A stretch of DNA of 64,000 bases from Enterobacter sp. JUb54. GTDB lineage: Bacteria; Pseudomonadota; Gammaproteobacteria; Enterobacterales; Enterobacteriaceae. Both the position numbers and the translations under genes were made by a program. The notes below the pieces were generated by a model. It worked only from the letters and a program-made list of their open reading frames with translations. It made no database searches and was not told the DNA's origin. The DNA is taken from NCBI RefSeq assembly GCF_014298075.1, contig NZ_CP060418.1, forward strand, positions 1,054,001 to 1,118,000. Reading direction: 5' to 3'. Below are positions 8,322 to 18,600 of the stretch, one piece after another; position 1 is the stretch's first letter, and every line of letters begins with the position of its first letter.

Positions 8322-9494
8322 GTGAGCTCAGGTGCAAAAGTAGTATCCGCGGTAATTCGCGAGACAACCCCCGGCATCACGCCTACTGCGGGCTCATGGA
8401 GTCTGCTACGTCGCACCTCGTTTGGTGTGAAACCAACGCAGAACACCAATGATAACGACGAAATCGGCGGCGACCGCATGGCGCAGGGCGTGTCCCGCGG
8501 TACGGTAGATGTCGGCGGCGATGTCGGCACGAGGTTTCGCTGGAATCAGCACGATGATTTCCTTGCCAGCTGCTTCGGCGCTGAATGGATAAACAACGTG
8601 CTGACTATGGGCAACGGGCGCATCACTTTTTCAGTGGCTACCTATGCCGGCGACGTGGGGATCGCTCAGATTGCCCGCGGCTGCCAGGTCGGTACTTTTC
8701 AGATGGAAATCCCGGGCGACGGGGACATTACCTCGACCATCACGTTTGCCGGTCTGGACTGGGAAACGAAAGGGGATGACACCAGCTATTTCACCACGCC
8801 AGTGGATACCGCCGGCGCGCTGCGATATTCATTCAAGGAAGTCACAAATATTAGGCTGAATGGTGTTGATGGCGGTACCGGCTTCTGCGTCGATACCTTC
8901 AATATCCAGTTCAACAACAACATGCAGGTGCAGCGCTGCGTCGGCACTGGTTCGGCGTTCGCCGGCGCCAACATACAAACGACTTTTACGCCCTCCGGGC
9001 AGGTTACTCTTTCGTGGTCAAAAGCTGCGTGGGATCTTTATAAGAAAACGTTTACCGGCGAAACGGTGCCGTTTAGCTTCACGCTGGAGAATGCTGAAGG
9101 TGCTTATACCTTCGACTTTCCGGAAGTGCAGATTTCCGGTGACTGGCCAGATGCCGGCAGCACTGACATTGTCCAGGTTCAACTCGATATCACGGCAGCC
9201 AATACTCCGCCCACGATAACGCGAGCGCCGAAAGTAGCCGCTACGGCCATCAGCGTAGCTCCACTCACATCATCTGGTGCGATTGGCTCAACTGTTAACC
9301 TGACTGCCACGTTAACTCCAGCGGACTCCAGCGACACAGTTGAATGGACGTCTTCGGATCCGGCGATTGCCACCGTGACTTCAACCGGGCAGAAAACGGC
9401 GCAGGTCACGCGCAATGCTGCTGGTACCGCGACCATTACCGGCAAAGTGCGGACCTTTACCGCAACCTCTGCAATTACCGTCACTGCCCCTTAA
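8322..9494 (+). CDS. Major tail tube protein with C-terminal Ig-like domain
   Basis: A 390-residue protein starting at GTG 8322 behind a perfect AGGAGG (8311-8316). Residues 1 to about 300 form the tail tube domain (IRETTPGITPTAGSW, GGDRMAQGVSRGTVDVGGDVG). Residues about 307-390 form a bacterial Ig-like (BIG_2) module with the WTSSDPAIATV signature, commonly fused to tail tube proteins and displayed on the tail surface, where it may bind cell-surface glycans. The tube polymerises around the tape measure. A weak hairpin with TTTTT follows at about 9505-9537. Confidence 0.82.
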   Translation: MSSGAKVVSAVIRETTPGITPTAGSWSLLRRTSFGVKPTQNTNDNDEIGGDRMAQGVSRGTVDVGGDVGTRFRWNQHDDFLASCFGAEWINNVLTMGNGRITFSVATYAGDVGIAQIARGCQVGTFQMEIPGDGDITSTITFAGLDWETKGDDTSYFTTPVDTAGALRYSFKEVTNIRLNGVDGGTGFCVDTFNIQFNNNMQVQRCVGTGSAFAGANIQTTFTPSGQVTLSWSKAAWDLYKKTFTGETVPFSFTLENAEGAYTFDFPEVQISGDWPDAGSTDIVQVQLDITAANTPPTITRAPKVAATAISVAPLTSSGAIGSTVNLTATLTPADSSDTVEWTSSDPAIATVTSTGQKTAQVTRNAAGTATITGKVRTFTATSAITVTAP

Positions 9495-9548
9495 TTTCCC
9501 TGACCCGTCCCGTAGCACATCGCGGTTCGGGCTTTTTATGGAGCCTTT

Positions 9549-10049
9549 ATGCTGATAATCTCCACCCAAATTGACCTGAACGGCGAACGCTGGTTTTTCC
9601 CTTTCAAGAAGCCAGAAGGCAGCAAGAAGAAATTTACCCCAGAAGAAGAATCGCTGTTCAAACTTCGCCTGCTGGTGGCCAGCAGTGAGAGTCCGGAATA
9701 TCGCTCTCGCAACGCTTTGGTGCGTCGCCACATCGACAAGATGGATGCAGGTTACCAGGTAGGGACAAAGGATTTTAACCTTGCCAGCGTGGGCGATATC
9801 GACTCTGTTGATGACTTGCTGATCGACAACGTCGCCCGGTTTCTGCTGAAAGACTGGGAAGGTGTTGGCCAGTTGGTAGATGGCGCCGAAGTCGCTATCA
9901 ACTACTCACCAGAAATTGGGATTGTCATGCTGAAGCAGCACCCTGAACTGTACTGGCGGATACTGGCCGAGGCTGCAAATATTGCTCAGGGTAAAGAGCA
10001 GCAGACTCAGGAAACCGTAAAAAAGCCCTCGAAGCGCAGCAATGGCTGA
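9549..10049 (+). CDS. Tail assembly chaperone, zero-frame product (gpG-like)
   Basis: A 166-residue protein between tail tube and tape measure, the invariable position of the tail assembly chaperone. The N-terminus (MLIISTQIDLNGERWFFPFKKPEGSKKKFTP...) is the chaperone fold; the C-terminus is Gln/Lys-rich. Chaperones coat the tape measure and recruit tube subunits. A slippery heptamer at 10019-10025 near the 3' end allows a longer fusion product, as in lambda G/GT. Start ATG 9549 follows GGAG at 9540. Confidence 0.75.
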   Translation: MLIISTQIDLNGERWFFPFKKPEGSKKKFTPEEESLFKLRLLVASSESPEYRSRNALVRRHIDKMDAGYQVGTKDFNLASVGDIDSVDDLLIDNVARFLLKDWEGVGQLVDGAEVAINYSPEIGIVMLKQHPELYWRILAEAANIAQGKEQQTQETVKKPSKRSNG

Positions 10050-10366
10050 AAGAGTTCGGCGGCGAGCAGGGCGAAAAATCAAAGTGGCGACGGGAGAGGC
10101 TAAACCTTCCGTCAATCCCAGAACCGACCATTGATGCTGTAACGGGGGAGATCCTCAACGCTTACGCCATGATATCGCGCGGCAGGCAGTATGCCGGAAT
10201 GGCTGGTGTTCCGCTCCCGTTGTCCCTGAGCGATATAGACCGCTACCTGTCCTCGCGTTACATCCTGATTGACCGTATCGAATTTGACGCTGCGATACTG
10301 GCGCTGGATGACGCCTGGAGGGCTGAGTGGGCAGCAGAGCAGAAGCGAAATAGCAACAAAAAATGA
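9549..10366 (+). CDS. Tail assembly chaperone, -1 frameshift fusion (gpGT-like)
   Basis: After codon 159 (AAG, ending at 10025) a -1 slip on A_AAA_AAG would enter a frame that stays open for 113 more codons to 10366, giving a 272-residue fusion. The extension (ALEAQQWLKEFGGEQGEK, later SLSDIDRYLSSRY and a helical Lys/Asn-rich end) lacks its own convincing ribosome-binding site and runs to just before the lipoprotein gene. This matches the G-T arrangement in many long-tailed phages, where a few percent of ribosomes shift. The fusion is inferred from reading frames, not proven. Confidence 0.7.
10019..10025 (+). other. -1 ribosomal slippery heptamer A AAA AAG
   Basis: The phasing is exact: in the zero frame the bases read A|AAA|AAG, the most efficient -1 slippery heptamer in E. 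coli (as in dnaX). A short CAGC-AATG-GCTG hairpin lies about 11 nt downstream and could act as stimulator. Confidence 0.75.
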
Positions 10367-10402
10367 CTTACCAATATTGGTGATGGTGCTTTTTTGCCCT
10401 CA

Positions 10403-10453
10403 ATTCCATGTGTGATAGGATGTTTCCGATTGCAATCAAAGGAAACATGGAAT
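10403..10453 (+). promoter_or_regulatory. Bulged inverted repeat covering lipoprotein RBS and start codon
   Basis: The arm GGAAACATGGAAT (10441-10453), which contains the ribosome-binding site and part of the start codon, can pair with two upstream segments: TGTTTCC (10421-10427) and ATTCCATG (10403-10410), separated by a 10-nt bulge. Translation of the lipoprotein may be sequestered in the long read-through transcript. Seen by eye; folding energy not computed. Confidence 0.4.
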
Positions 10454-10808
10454 GAAAAAAATATTGGCAGTAGCATTGGGTGCGCTTTTGTTGACGGGAT
10501 GTACGGTTCGCGTGGCAGACTTAACTGTAGCGAGCACAAAAAACTATAACCTGAATGGTGGCAAGTTCTATAAAGGGAAGCGCGTAACAGCAGAAGATAG
10601 CTACCCGGTTATCATCTTCCCTACAGGGATTCCAAACGTTAAAACCGCTGCTGACCGTGCGATTGAAAAAGATCGCTGTGCCGTTGGTCTGTCTGACGTT
10701 GTTGTTACTCAACTAAATCACGCCTTCCTGTTCGGTAAGATTGGTCTGCGTGTCGAGGGTAACCTAATCATCGACCGTAGCATGCCGGGTTGTGAAAACG
10801 CGAGTTGA
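10452..10808 (+). CDS. Prophage-encoded lipoprotein (moron-like)
   Basis: A 118-residue protein with a lipoprotein signal peptide: MKK, a hydrophobic core and lipobox LLTGC, giving Cys17 as the lipidated residue. The mature part (VRVADLTVASTKNYNLNGGKFYKG, then VVVTQLNHAFLFGKIGLRVEGNLI) resembles small outer-membrane lipoproteins of enteric prophages. It sits between the tail chaperone and tape measure, followed by two terminators, like a moron gene expressed by the lysogen. It might alter the surface or exclude other phages; no direct evidence. Confidence 0.72.
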   Translation: MKKILAVALGALLLTGCTVRVADLTVASTKNYNLNGGKFYKGKRVTAEDSYPVIIFPTGIPNVKTAADRAIEKDRCAVGLSDVVVTQLNHAFLFGKIGLRVEGNLIIDRSMPGCENAS

Positions 10809-10817
10809 TACATCTAG

Positions 10818-10837
10818 CCACCTTCGGGTGGTTTTTT
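10818..10837 (+). terminator. Terminator after lipoprotein gene
   Basis: CCACC-TTCG-GGTGG stem with UUCG loop and TTTTTT tract. Confidence 0.85.
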
Positions 10838-10860
10838 CTTTCTGGCCCTCAAAAATCAAA

Positions 10861-10882
10861 CCTCGCCTTAGCGGGGTTTTTT
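10861..10882 (+). terminator. Second terminator before tape measure gene
   Basis: CCTCGC-CTTA-GCGGGG stem (one G-U pair) with TTTTTT tract, 24 nt after the previous terminator. The pair insulates the moron gene from the tail operon. Confidence 0.7.
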
Positions 10883-10901
10883 ATTGCCCGGAGAAAGGTA
10901 A

Positions 10902-13900
10902 ATGACAGAACAAACATCCCGTCTCGCAATTATTCTCGATAGCTCCGGGGCAGAGAAGCAGGCCGATAGCTTAACGGTTGCTCTTGATAAAATGACCCAG
11001 TCTGGTGACAAGGCTGTAAGCAGTATATTCAAGGTAACTAAAGCTACCGATGAAGAAAAAGAAGCACTCAATAAATTGCGATCTGCCATCGATCCTGTCG
11101 GCGCGGCAATAAATACTGTTGGTCGTCGATTCAGTGAGCTAAAAAAATACTTTGATAAGGGGCTGATTGACGAGGATGAATTTCGCTCACTGTCTAAGAT
11201 GTTGAACGACACTACCGAGGAATTGAGCGGTGTCGCTCAGGCTCAACGGGAAGCGAAAAAGGCAGGTGAATTAGCAACCGCGCAGCAGGAAGCACAGGCG
11301 CAGGCATTTCAGAGGATGCTGGATAAAATTGACCCACTGTCATCTGCGTTGCGTAATCTGGATCAACAGCAAAGTGAACTGAATAAAGCCTTTGAGTCGG
11401 GGAACATTAACGCTTCGCAATATGATGCCTACAGCAAAAAACTGCAGGAGACACTCCGGGAGGTCACTGGAACTGCTCAAGCAGAACGCGAGGCAGCAAA
11501 GGCCCACGACGAGCAGGTTGCCGCATTGCGTCGGCTTGAGGCGCAGATTGACCCCGTTGGAGAAGCTTTTCGCCGGCTGAACGAACAACAGCGGCAGTTG
11601 GACGGCGCTAAAGCGACTGGGATGCTGTCACCGCTGGCATATGATCGTCTGAACAGCAAACTCTCGGAGTCCCGTGATGCGTTGGAGAAAACGCAGTCCC
11701 AACTTAGCAAAACCGGTATGTCTGCAAAGCAGACAGCCTGGGCAATGGGCATGATCCCCGCTCAGATGACTGATATCGTTGTCGGTCTTTCCACCGGTCA
11801 ATCGCCGTTCACGGTGTTGATGCAGCAGGGAGGCCAATTAAAGGACATGTTCGGCGGCATTGGACCGGCGATTAAAGGTGTTGGCGGCTACGTCACTGGG
11901 CTGATCAACCCCTTCACTTTGGCTGCTGCGGCTGTCGGTGTTTTGGGGCTGGCTTATTACAAAGGCTCCCAAGAACAGGATGAGTTTTATAAGTCACTGA
12001 CCATGATAGGAAACCTGGCGGGGAAAACCTCCGGTCAACTGGCCGATATGGCCTCCCGTGTATCAGTAGCAGCCAACTCCACAACAGGCGCAGCCGCTTC
12101 AACACTGAATCAGTTGGTATCATCCGGTAAAGTCGCTGGCGACTCTCTGGAGCGCGTGACAACCGCTATCGTTAAGACCAGCGAGGCAACGGGCATTGCT
12201 ACGGATAAGCTGGTTGGTGATTTTAACGATATCGCCGCCGACCCCGTCGCAGCCATTACCAAACTTAATGACCAGTATCACTTTCTGACGCTGGCAACCT
12301 ATAACCAGATCAAAGCACTGCAGGATGAGGGGAATCAGCAGGATGCTGCCCGCGTGGCTACTGATGCCTACGCCAACACCATGCAGCAACGTGCGAATGA
12401 TATTCATCAGAATCTGGGCCTTCTTGAAAGTGCGTGGGACTCTCTGGGTAAAACTGCGAAAGGCGCCTGGGATGCGATGCTTAATGTCGGGCGTGAGCAA
12501 ACTCTCGCCGATAAGTTAGCCACCTTAAACGAAAATATCGCTGAAGCGCAGAAAGGCCAGGCTGAAGGTGGGTTCTGGAATGGGGTTAATGCTCGATTCA
12601 GCAACCTTCCTGAAATGCTTAAGCAAAGGGACGCCATTCAGTCGCAAATCACAGCTGAAGATACACTAAATGGAATATTATCAGACCACGACAAAGCAGA
12701 ACAAAAACGCATTAAAACTCAGCAGGAGGCGGATCGGGTTAACCAGCAACTCCTGTCGAATGCTGATATACGCAACGAGAAGCTCAAACAGCAGAGCGAG
12801 TTCCTGAAGGCTGGCTCAATTACTGCAGAGCAATATGCAAAAAATGTTTCTCGTATTAACGAGCTGTATAAAGACCCGAAATCACCCAAAACGCCAAAGG
12901 GTAAAGCCTTTACCGAGGACGCAGCTACTCGGTTACTTGATCAAATCAATCAGCAGACTGCCGCTATGCAGTCTCAGTTGGACGCGAGCGATAAGCTGAA
13001 CAGCGCAACACAGGCTCGGGTTAAGTTCGAGCAACAGATCGCTGACCTCAAGTCTAAAACACAGCTCACAGCTGACCAGAAGTCACTCCTTTCCCGTTCT
13101 GATGAAATCCTGCAGGCCTACAAGCAGCAGGAGGCACTGCAAAACTCTGTTAAGACGTTGGACGATTATCGGAAGATGCAGGAGCAAATTGCGCCGAAGG
13201 AGCTGCGGCAAAATGAGACGCTGCAAAAGCGCCTCGAAATCCTGCAAAAGATGGTTGATCTCAAAAGACTGTCCCCTGAAGCCGCAGGACAGCAAGCCAG
13301 TGATCTGATTAGCAAATCAGTGCTTCCGGATTCCGTTATATCAGGTGTGAACAAGGCTGGTGGAACGCTCACTTCGGGGGCGACGAATAGCGACCTGTCT
13401 GGTCAGGGCTTGAACATGATAGGGCTGCAAATTGATCCGCAGCTCGAAGTCATTGATAAGCTGAAACAGGCCCAGATTGATTATGCAGACTGGCTGAATC
13501 AGCAACAGCAGGCGATAACGCAGAGCACCGTCCTGAATGAGCAGCAGAAGCAGCAACAGTTACTGACCTTGCAGCAACAGGGCCAGCAGAACCAGGAAGC
13601 GTTAAGCACGGCAGTCTACGTTGCGCAGATGCAATCCGCACAAAACTCCTTCTCAAGCATCACTGATTCGATGGGGACAATGTTTGGTGAGCAGTCAGCA
13701 ATGTATAAGGCGGCATTCGTAACGCAGAAAGCGTTTGCGATCGCACAAGCTGCCCTGCAACTTCCTATGGCAATGGGGCAAGCGCTGGCCGGATTACCTT
13801 TCCCGGCTAACCTTGCAGCTGTTGCACAGGTTATTGCCCTGATGTCCACAATAACCTCCAGCATAACCAGCGCTGCAGGCGTTGGCTTCGCTTCTGGTGG

Positions 13901-14303
13901 CTATACCGGTCCCGGCGGGAAGTATCAGCCAGCCGGCATTGTCCACAAAGGCGAGTATGTCTTTGACCAGGCGTCAACGAACAGGATCGGCGTCACTCAA
14001 CTTGAAGCGTTGCGAAATGGTCAGCCGCTGGATGCGACGCTAGGTCGTTCTGGTTTTGGTACCGGAGTGCAGAACGTCAACAGTAGCCAGAAGACGATTG
14101 TTCACGCCCCGATAGTGCAGAACAATAATCTGCAGGGAATCACTCCTGAGCAACTGACATCGACCCTTAACCAAAACAACGGATTAATGAGTAAGCAGCT
14201 ATCAAAGCAAATCAAATCCGAAATGGCCGGTGAGGTGATTACTCCAAAGGGTGAATTTGGAAAAGCGCTGAAAAGCCGCTATGTAAGGGGGTATAAGGAA
14301 TAA
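10902..14303 (+). CDS. Tail tape measure protein
   Basis: At 1133 residues this is the longest tail gene, which sets tail length in siphoviruses. The N-terminal 280 residues are helical with three related segments, each opening IDPxxxAhxxhxxxxxEL (residues about 67, 135 and 210). A hydrophobic stretch follows ([21 protein letters not shown], about 335-355), then long Gln-rich coiled coil, and a second hydrophobic region near the C-terminus ([21 protein letters not shown]) before Gly-rich [24 protein letters not shown]. The pattern is that of lambda gpH-like proteins. Start ATG follows GGAGAAAGG. Confidence 0.92.
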   Translation: MTEQTSRLAIILDSSGAEKQADSLTVALDKMTQSGDKAVSSIFKVTKATDEEKEALNKLRSAIDPVGAAINTVGRRFSELKKYFDKGLIDEDEFRSLSKMLNDTTEELSGVAQAQREAKKAGELATAQQEAQAQAFQRMLDKIDPLSSALRNLDQQQSELNKAFESGNINASQYDAYSKKLQETLREVTGTAQAEREAAKAHDEQVAALRRLEAQIDPVGEAFRRLNEQQRQLDGAKATGMLSPLAYDRLNSKLSESRDALEKTQSQLSKTGMSAKQTAWAMGMIPAQMTDIVVGLSTGQSPFTVLMQQGGQLKDMFGGIGPAIKGVGGYVTGLINPFTLAAAAVGVLGLAYYKGSQEQDEFYKSLTMIGNLAGKTSGQLADMASRVSVAANSTTGAAASTLNQLVSSGKVAGDSLERVTTAIVKTSEATGIATDKLVGDFNDIAADPVAAITKLNDQYHFLTLATYNQIKALQDEGNQQDAARVATDAYANTMQQRANDIHQNLGLLESAWDSLGKTAKGAWDAMLNVGREQTLADKLATLNENIAEAQKGQAEGGFWNGVNARFSNLPEMLKQRDAIQSQITAEDTLNGILSDHDKAEQKRIKTQQEADRVNQQLLSNADIRNEKLKQQSEFLKAGSITAEQYAKNVSRINELYKDPKSPKTPKGKAFTEDAATRLLDQINQQTAAMQSQLDASDKLNSATQARVKFEQQIADLKSKTQLTADQKSLLSRSDEILQAYKQQEALQNSVKTLDDYRKMQEQIAPKELRQNETLQKRLEILQKMVDLKRLSPEAAGQQASDLISKSVLPDSVISGVNKAGGTLTSGATNSDLSGQGLNMIGLQIDPQLEVIDKLKQAQIDYADWLNQQQQAITQSTVLNEQQKQQQLLTLQQQGQQNQEALSTAVYVAQMQSAQNSFSSITDSMGTMFGEQSAMYKAAFVTQKAFAIAQAALQLPMAMGQALAGLPFPANLAAVAQVIALMSTITSSITSAAGVGFASGGYTGPGGKYQPAGIVHKGEYVFDQASTNRIGVTQLEALRNGQPLDATLGRSGFGTGVQNVNSSQKTIVHAPIVQNNNLQGITPEQLTSTLNQNNGLMSKQLSKQIKSEMAGEVITPKGEFGKALKSRYVRGYKE

Positions 14304-14304
14304 T

Positions 14305-14778
14305 ATGGCCGACATCTTCTACCCGCATGACTACCTACCGATGCCACTTAAGGATGGATATGGATTCCAGCCGGTTAGCCCCCTGAAACGTACCGAAAAG
14401 ATTACCGGTCGCGCGCGTCAGCGTCGGGCGTATACATCAACCCCGACTCAGGCGACCGTTGCTTGGTTTATGGAGACTGACGCTCAGGGTCTGGCGTTTG
14501 AATCATGGTTCCGGGATGCTCTCTCCGATGGTGCTGCCTGGTTCATGATGAAGTTACAGACCCCCGCAGGCGTAAAGTTCTACAAATGCCGCTTTACGGA
14601 TATCTATCAAGGTCCGGTGCTGGTAGCACCAATCTACTGGCGTTATTCCGCCACGCTGGAACTGTGGGAACGGCCGCTTATGCCTGCGCCTTGGGGAAAT
14701 TACCCTGAGTGGATTGTCGGTAGTTCGTTGCTTGATATTGCGCTTAACAAAGAGTGGCCTAAGCATGACGATTCTTGA
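14305..14778 (+). CDS. Phage minor tail protein, unknown family
   Basis: A 157-residue protein starting 1 nt after the tape measure and overlapping the next gene by 14 nt. It is aromatic- and Pro-rich (FYPHDYLPMPLKDGYGF, WFRDALSDGAAWFMMKL) and beta-rich towards its C-terminus. Its position equals that of lambda M, a distal tail component that binds the tape measure and tip complex. Distal-tail role is inferred only from position. Confidence 0.62.
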   Translation: MADIFYPHDYLPMPLKDGYGFQPVSPLKRTEKITGRARQRRAYTSTPTQATVAWFMETDAQGLAFESWFRDALSDGAAWFMMKLQTPAGVKFYKCRFTDIYQGPVLVAPIYWRYSATLELWERPLMPAPWGNYPEWIVGSSLLDIALNKEWPKHDDS

Positions 14779-15247
14779 TCGGCTTTATGCCAGCGACGGT
14801 TCGGAAGTCATCATTGAAACGTTGCAAATCAGTATTGGTGATTCCGTTTACTATTTTTGCAAAGGTTATGAGGATATTACTACGGCGACCGAGAACGGCG
14901 ACACCATCACGTTCATAGCTTCCGCTATTGATATTGCCCTGCCAGCCAGAAATAGCGACGGCACCCAGGATTTGCAGTTCGCTATAAGTAATATCGATGG
15001 CGAAGTGAGTACGTCTATACGTAACGCGCTCAGTAATCTGGATAACGCCTCGCTGACATATCGCCAGTACATTTCAACGGACCTGAGTGCGCCAGCGACG
15101 GTGCCTTACACCCTGGCGATTAAGTCGGGTTCATGGACAGCCATACAGGCGCAAATCACTGCGGGTTACATGAATGTACTCGACACAGCCTGGCCTCGCT
15201 TTCGCTACACGCTGAATGAATTCCCCGGTTTACGTTACATGAATTGA
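14765..15247 (+). CDS. Phage tail tip protein (DUF1833 family)
   Basis: A 160-residue protein from the ATG at 14765 (MTILDRLYASDGSEVIIETL), overlapping the upstream gene. The acidic, beta-rich sequence with YRQYISTDLSAPA and the ending WPRFRYTLNEFPGLRYM matches DUF1833, found just upstream of NlpC-like tail proteins in many siphoviruses; it occupies the lambda L slot. An in-frame ATG further upstream at 14714 would overlap far more of the previous gene and is unlikely. Confidence 0.72.
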   Translation: MTILDRLYASDGSEVIIETLQISIGDSVYYFCKGYEDITTATENGDTITFIASAIDIALPARNSDGTQDLQFAISNIDGEVSTSIRNALSNLDNASLTYRQYISTDLSAPATVPYTLAIKSGSWTAIQAQITAGYMNVLDTAWPRFRYTLNEFPGLRYMN

Positions 15248-15256
15248 GGTTCTTCC

Positions 15257-15637
15257 ATGTTCAATCCTGAGAAATACCGTTCAGTCATCTGGCTGAAGGG
15301 CGGCCGGGTGCACCCCGAACTTGACTGTTTCGGCATCGTGAATGAAATCCGGCGGGATCTCGGGCTGCCTGAATGGCCAGACTTTGCCGGCGTCACAAAA
15401 GATGGTGGAGGGCTCGACCGCGAGGCGAGAAAGCTGATGCTACGCCTCGAGCGCTGCGAGCCTTGTGAGGGGGCTGGAGCGGCTTGCTATTCCGGATCTG
15501 CCGTGACACACGTGGGAGTCGTGGTGATGCTTGATAATCAGCTGCAGGTCGCGGAATGCAATCCCGGTTCAAACGTGACATTTATGCCTGTGTGGCGTTT
15601 TAAGCGACGGTTTATCAAAGTGGAGTTCTGGCAATGA
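15257..15637 (+). CDS. NlpC/P60-type tail tip peptidase (lambda K-like)
   Basis: A 126-residue protein with the catalytic core of NlpC/P60 cysteine peptidases: LDCFGIVNE, with Cys24 at the start of the first helix, and VTHVGVVV with the partner histidine near residue 85. These tail proteins help assemble the tip and may cleave peptidoglycan peptides during DNA entry. It overlaps the J-like gene by 4 nt (ATGA). Confidence 0.8.
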   Translation: MFNPEKYRSVIWLKGGRVHPELDCFGIVNEIRRDLGLPEWPDFAGVTKDGGGLDREARKLMLRLERCEPCEGAGAACYSGSAVTHVGVVVMLDNQLQVAECNPGSNVTFMPVWRFKRRFIKVEFWQ

Positions 15638-18600
15638 CGATCCGTATTTATCCCTCCCGGCTCCCGGGTGAGCCACTGGAACGGCATGAACACGGCACCA
15701 TGACTTTGCACGACTGGATGTTGAAGAACGTAGCTGGCTATTCAAAAGCCAAAGTGCATCCGATTGCTGTTGAGGTGAACGGAAAACCAGTTCATTCGAA
15801 CGCATGGCCACTATGCCTGCTAAATCCGGATAGTGATGTCAGAATTTATCCTGTTCCCTATGGTACCGGGCTGGAAATAGCCGCCTGGGCTGCTGTTGCA
15901 GTTGCTGTCGCCTCTGCTGCCTACTCAATTTATATGATGTCCACTCTGGATAAGGGGGGCGGTTATTCATCGGCCAATGGCCTTGGGCTCGATTTAAATC
16001 CGGCAAAGGCAAATACGGCAAAACTCGGGGATGCTATCCGTGAACTGTTTGGACGATATCGCATTTACCCTGATTACATGGTGCAGCCAGTAACGCGCTT
16101 CGATCCAAACGACCCGACCCGCATGGTCGTTGAGATGTTGATTTGCCTGGGTGTTGGGAATATCGCGTTTACCAAGGGCGATATCCGCGTAGGGTCAACA
16201 CCTGCAACTTCTCTTGGTGCCAGGTTTGCCCATAACATTTTCTCTCCAGGCGCGGATGTGTCTGGCGATCACCGTAGTGAAAACTGGTTCAACTCCACTG
16301 AAGTTGGCGGCACATCCAGCGGCAGCGGCCTTGATATGGCTCAGACATCGCCTGATTCCACGGATATCAATGCCGACAGCATGACTGTTTCGGGCGCATC
16401 GGTGACGTTTAACGGACTGGACGATGGCAATGATGATGACGATGACGGCAACGCGTTGCCTGAGTCGTGGGTTGAAGGTGCCATTGTCACGATCGTTGCC
16501 CCAATGAACTTTCTCGTCTCAACATCTTCAGGCTACAGCGTTCTGGCAAGCAATTCTCTGGATGAAATTATCCCGTATCCGGGAATGCCGGTGACGCTGG
16601 AGATAGGCGGTGCGGAGTATGAGCTAAATCTAGCGACGTACACGGCAAAACAGGATGCTGTTCCGGGAACCGGCGGGAATTCTGCCAGCCTGAGAGCCAG
16701 TGCATCACCCACTACGTATGATTACTCCGGCGCAGGCCAGACCTTTACGATCACCTGGCAGGGACTCGTATACACAATTTCTCTCGTTGCAGATTATGTG
16801 AATATGTCCGGCCTGCTGGCGGTAATAAACGAGGGCCTGACAGGGTCTGGATTACTGGCGCAGGATGGTGGCGGTGTTGTGCTGATTGCAGAGGCTTCTA
16901 GTCCATGGCTCGGTGGAAGCATTGCATCATCAACGTTACCGGTTTCTGTCTTTGGTAGTGGTCCTGTGTTCACTTCTGGCGCCGCATCCTCTGGTGGTAG
17001 CCCGGCAATTACGGCTAGTGTCACACTGGCGTATGGCAGCGCCAGCGGAGCGGCGTTCTCCGGAATACCGGAGGGAACACAGCGCCTGTCACTATCCCAT
17101 CGTGGGAGCGAATACCGGATTGCGGATGCTGACGGTACTACTGCAACCGTTCAGCGCCTGATTGATGGCGTTATCGACCCCACCTGGCTGGGATTTGCTC
17201 CGCGCACGATGATCGACTATCAGGCCACCGGTATCAACGATAACGATACCTGGATGGGACCATTCCTAGCTTGTCCTGAAAATGAGGTTGTTGACGCATT
17301 CGAAGTGAACGTTTCTTTCCCCAGCGGGCTTTGCGGGTTTGACAGTAAAGGCAAAAAACGTATTCGCCACACCGGTATCGATGTTCAATATCGTGCATAC
17401 GGAACCGGAGGAGGGTGGCAAACACTCTCCTTCCCGTATGCTGAGAAAAACGTGAATGCGCTGGGCTATACGCACCGGGTTACGTTGTCAACTCCGGCGC
17501 TGGTCGAGGTCCGTATGAGGCGCCAGAATGAGCAAGGCAGTAACAATGCCCGTGATTCTATGTACTGGCAGGCGCTGCGCGGGAGATTGTTGGCTCGTCC
17601 GTCCTCTTATGCCGGAGTCACCCTCATGGGAGCAACGGTCGAGACAGGGGGAAAACTGGCGGCGCAGTCCGATCGTCGGGTGAGCGTTGTTGGTACACGA
17701 ATTTATGAAACAGGCACCGCGCGCAGCATCTCCGGCGCACTGTATCACGTAGGTCGCTCTCTGGGGCTGGCCATGGATACCGAGGCAATTGATATGCTGG
17801 AGTCAACCTACTGGTCGCCAGGTAGCGAGTATTTTGACTACGCTACGGGTGACAGCATTTCGGCACTCGAAATGTTGCAGAAAATCACCAATGCGGGGAA
17901 ATCGTATTTCCTGCTGAGTGACGGGCTGGCATCGGTCGGTCGGGAAGGGATTAAAAGCTGGTCCGGTATTATCAGTCCTCATGAAATGACGGAAGAGTTG
18001 CAAACATCCTTCACGGCGCCTTCAGCCGATGACTATGACGGTGTTGATGTGACCTATATCAACGGCACGACCTGGGCTGAGGAGACGGTGCAATGCCGTA
18101 TGCCAGACAATCCGACACCGATAAAAGTGGAGAAATATACGCTTGACGGCGTTCTCGACCCGGATCGTGCATATCGAATTGGCATGCGTCGTCTGATGAA
18201 GTATCTGCATCAGCGGCTTGGGCACTCGACCAGTACAGAGCTTGAAGCGCTCGTTTATCAGTTCGGCGATCGCATCCTGCTCACCGATGATATTCCGGGT
18301 AATAACACAGTGAGCACTCTTGTCGTCGATATGTCCACCGGTAGCGGACAGACAACGTTTTCGGTAACAGAGCCGCTCGACTGGTCGTTTGAAAATCCAC
18401 GGGCTCTTTTACGTTATCAGGACGGATCCGCATCAGGGCTGCTGGTGGCCACGCGGGTAGGGGATTACGAACTTTCCGTTCCCTGGCAGGCGGGCTTTGA
18501 TGACATCATCCTGGATGATCCGTGTATCGAACCACCGCGGCTCATTTTCTGCAGCTCCACACGCAGTTATTACGATGCCATTTTTGACGAAATAGGATCG

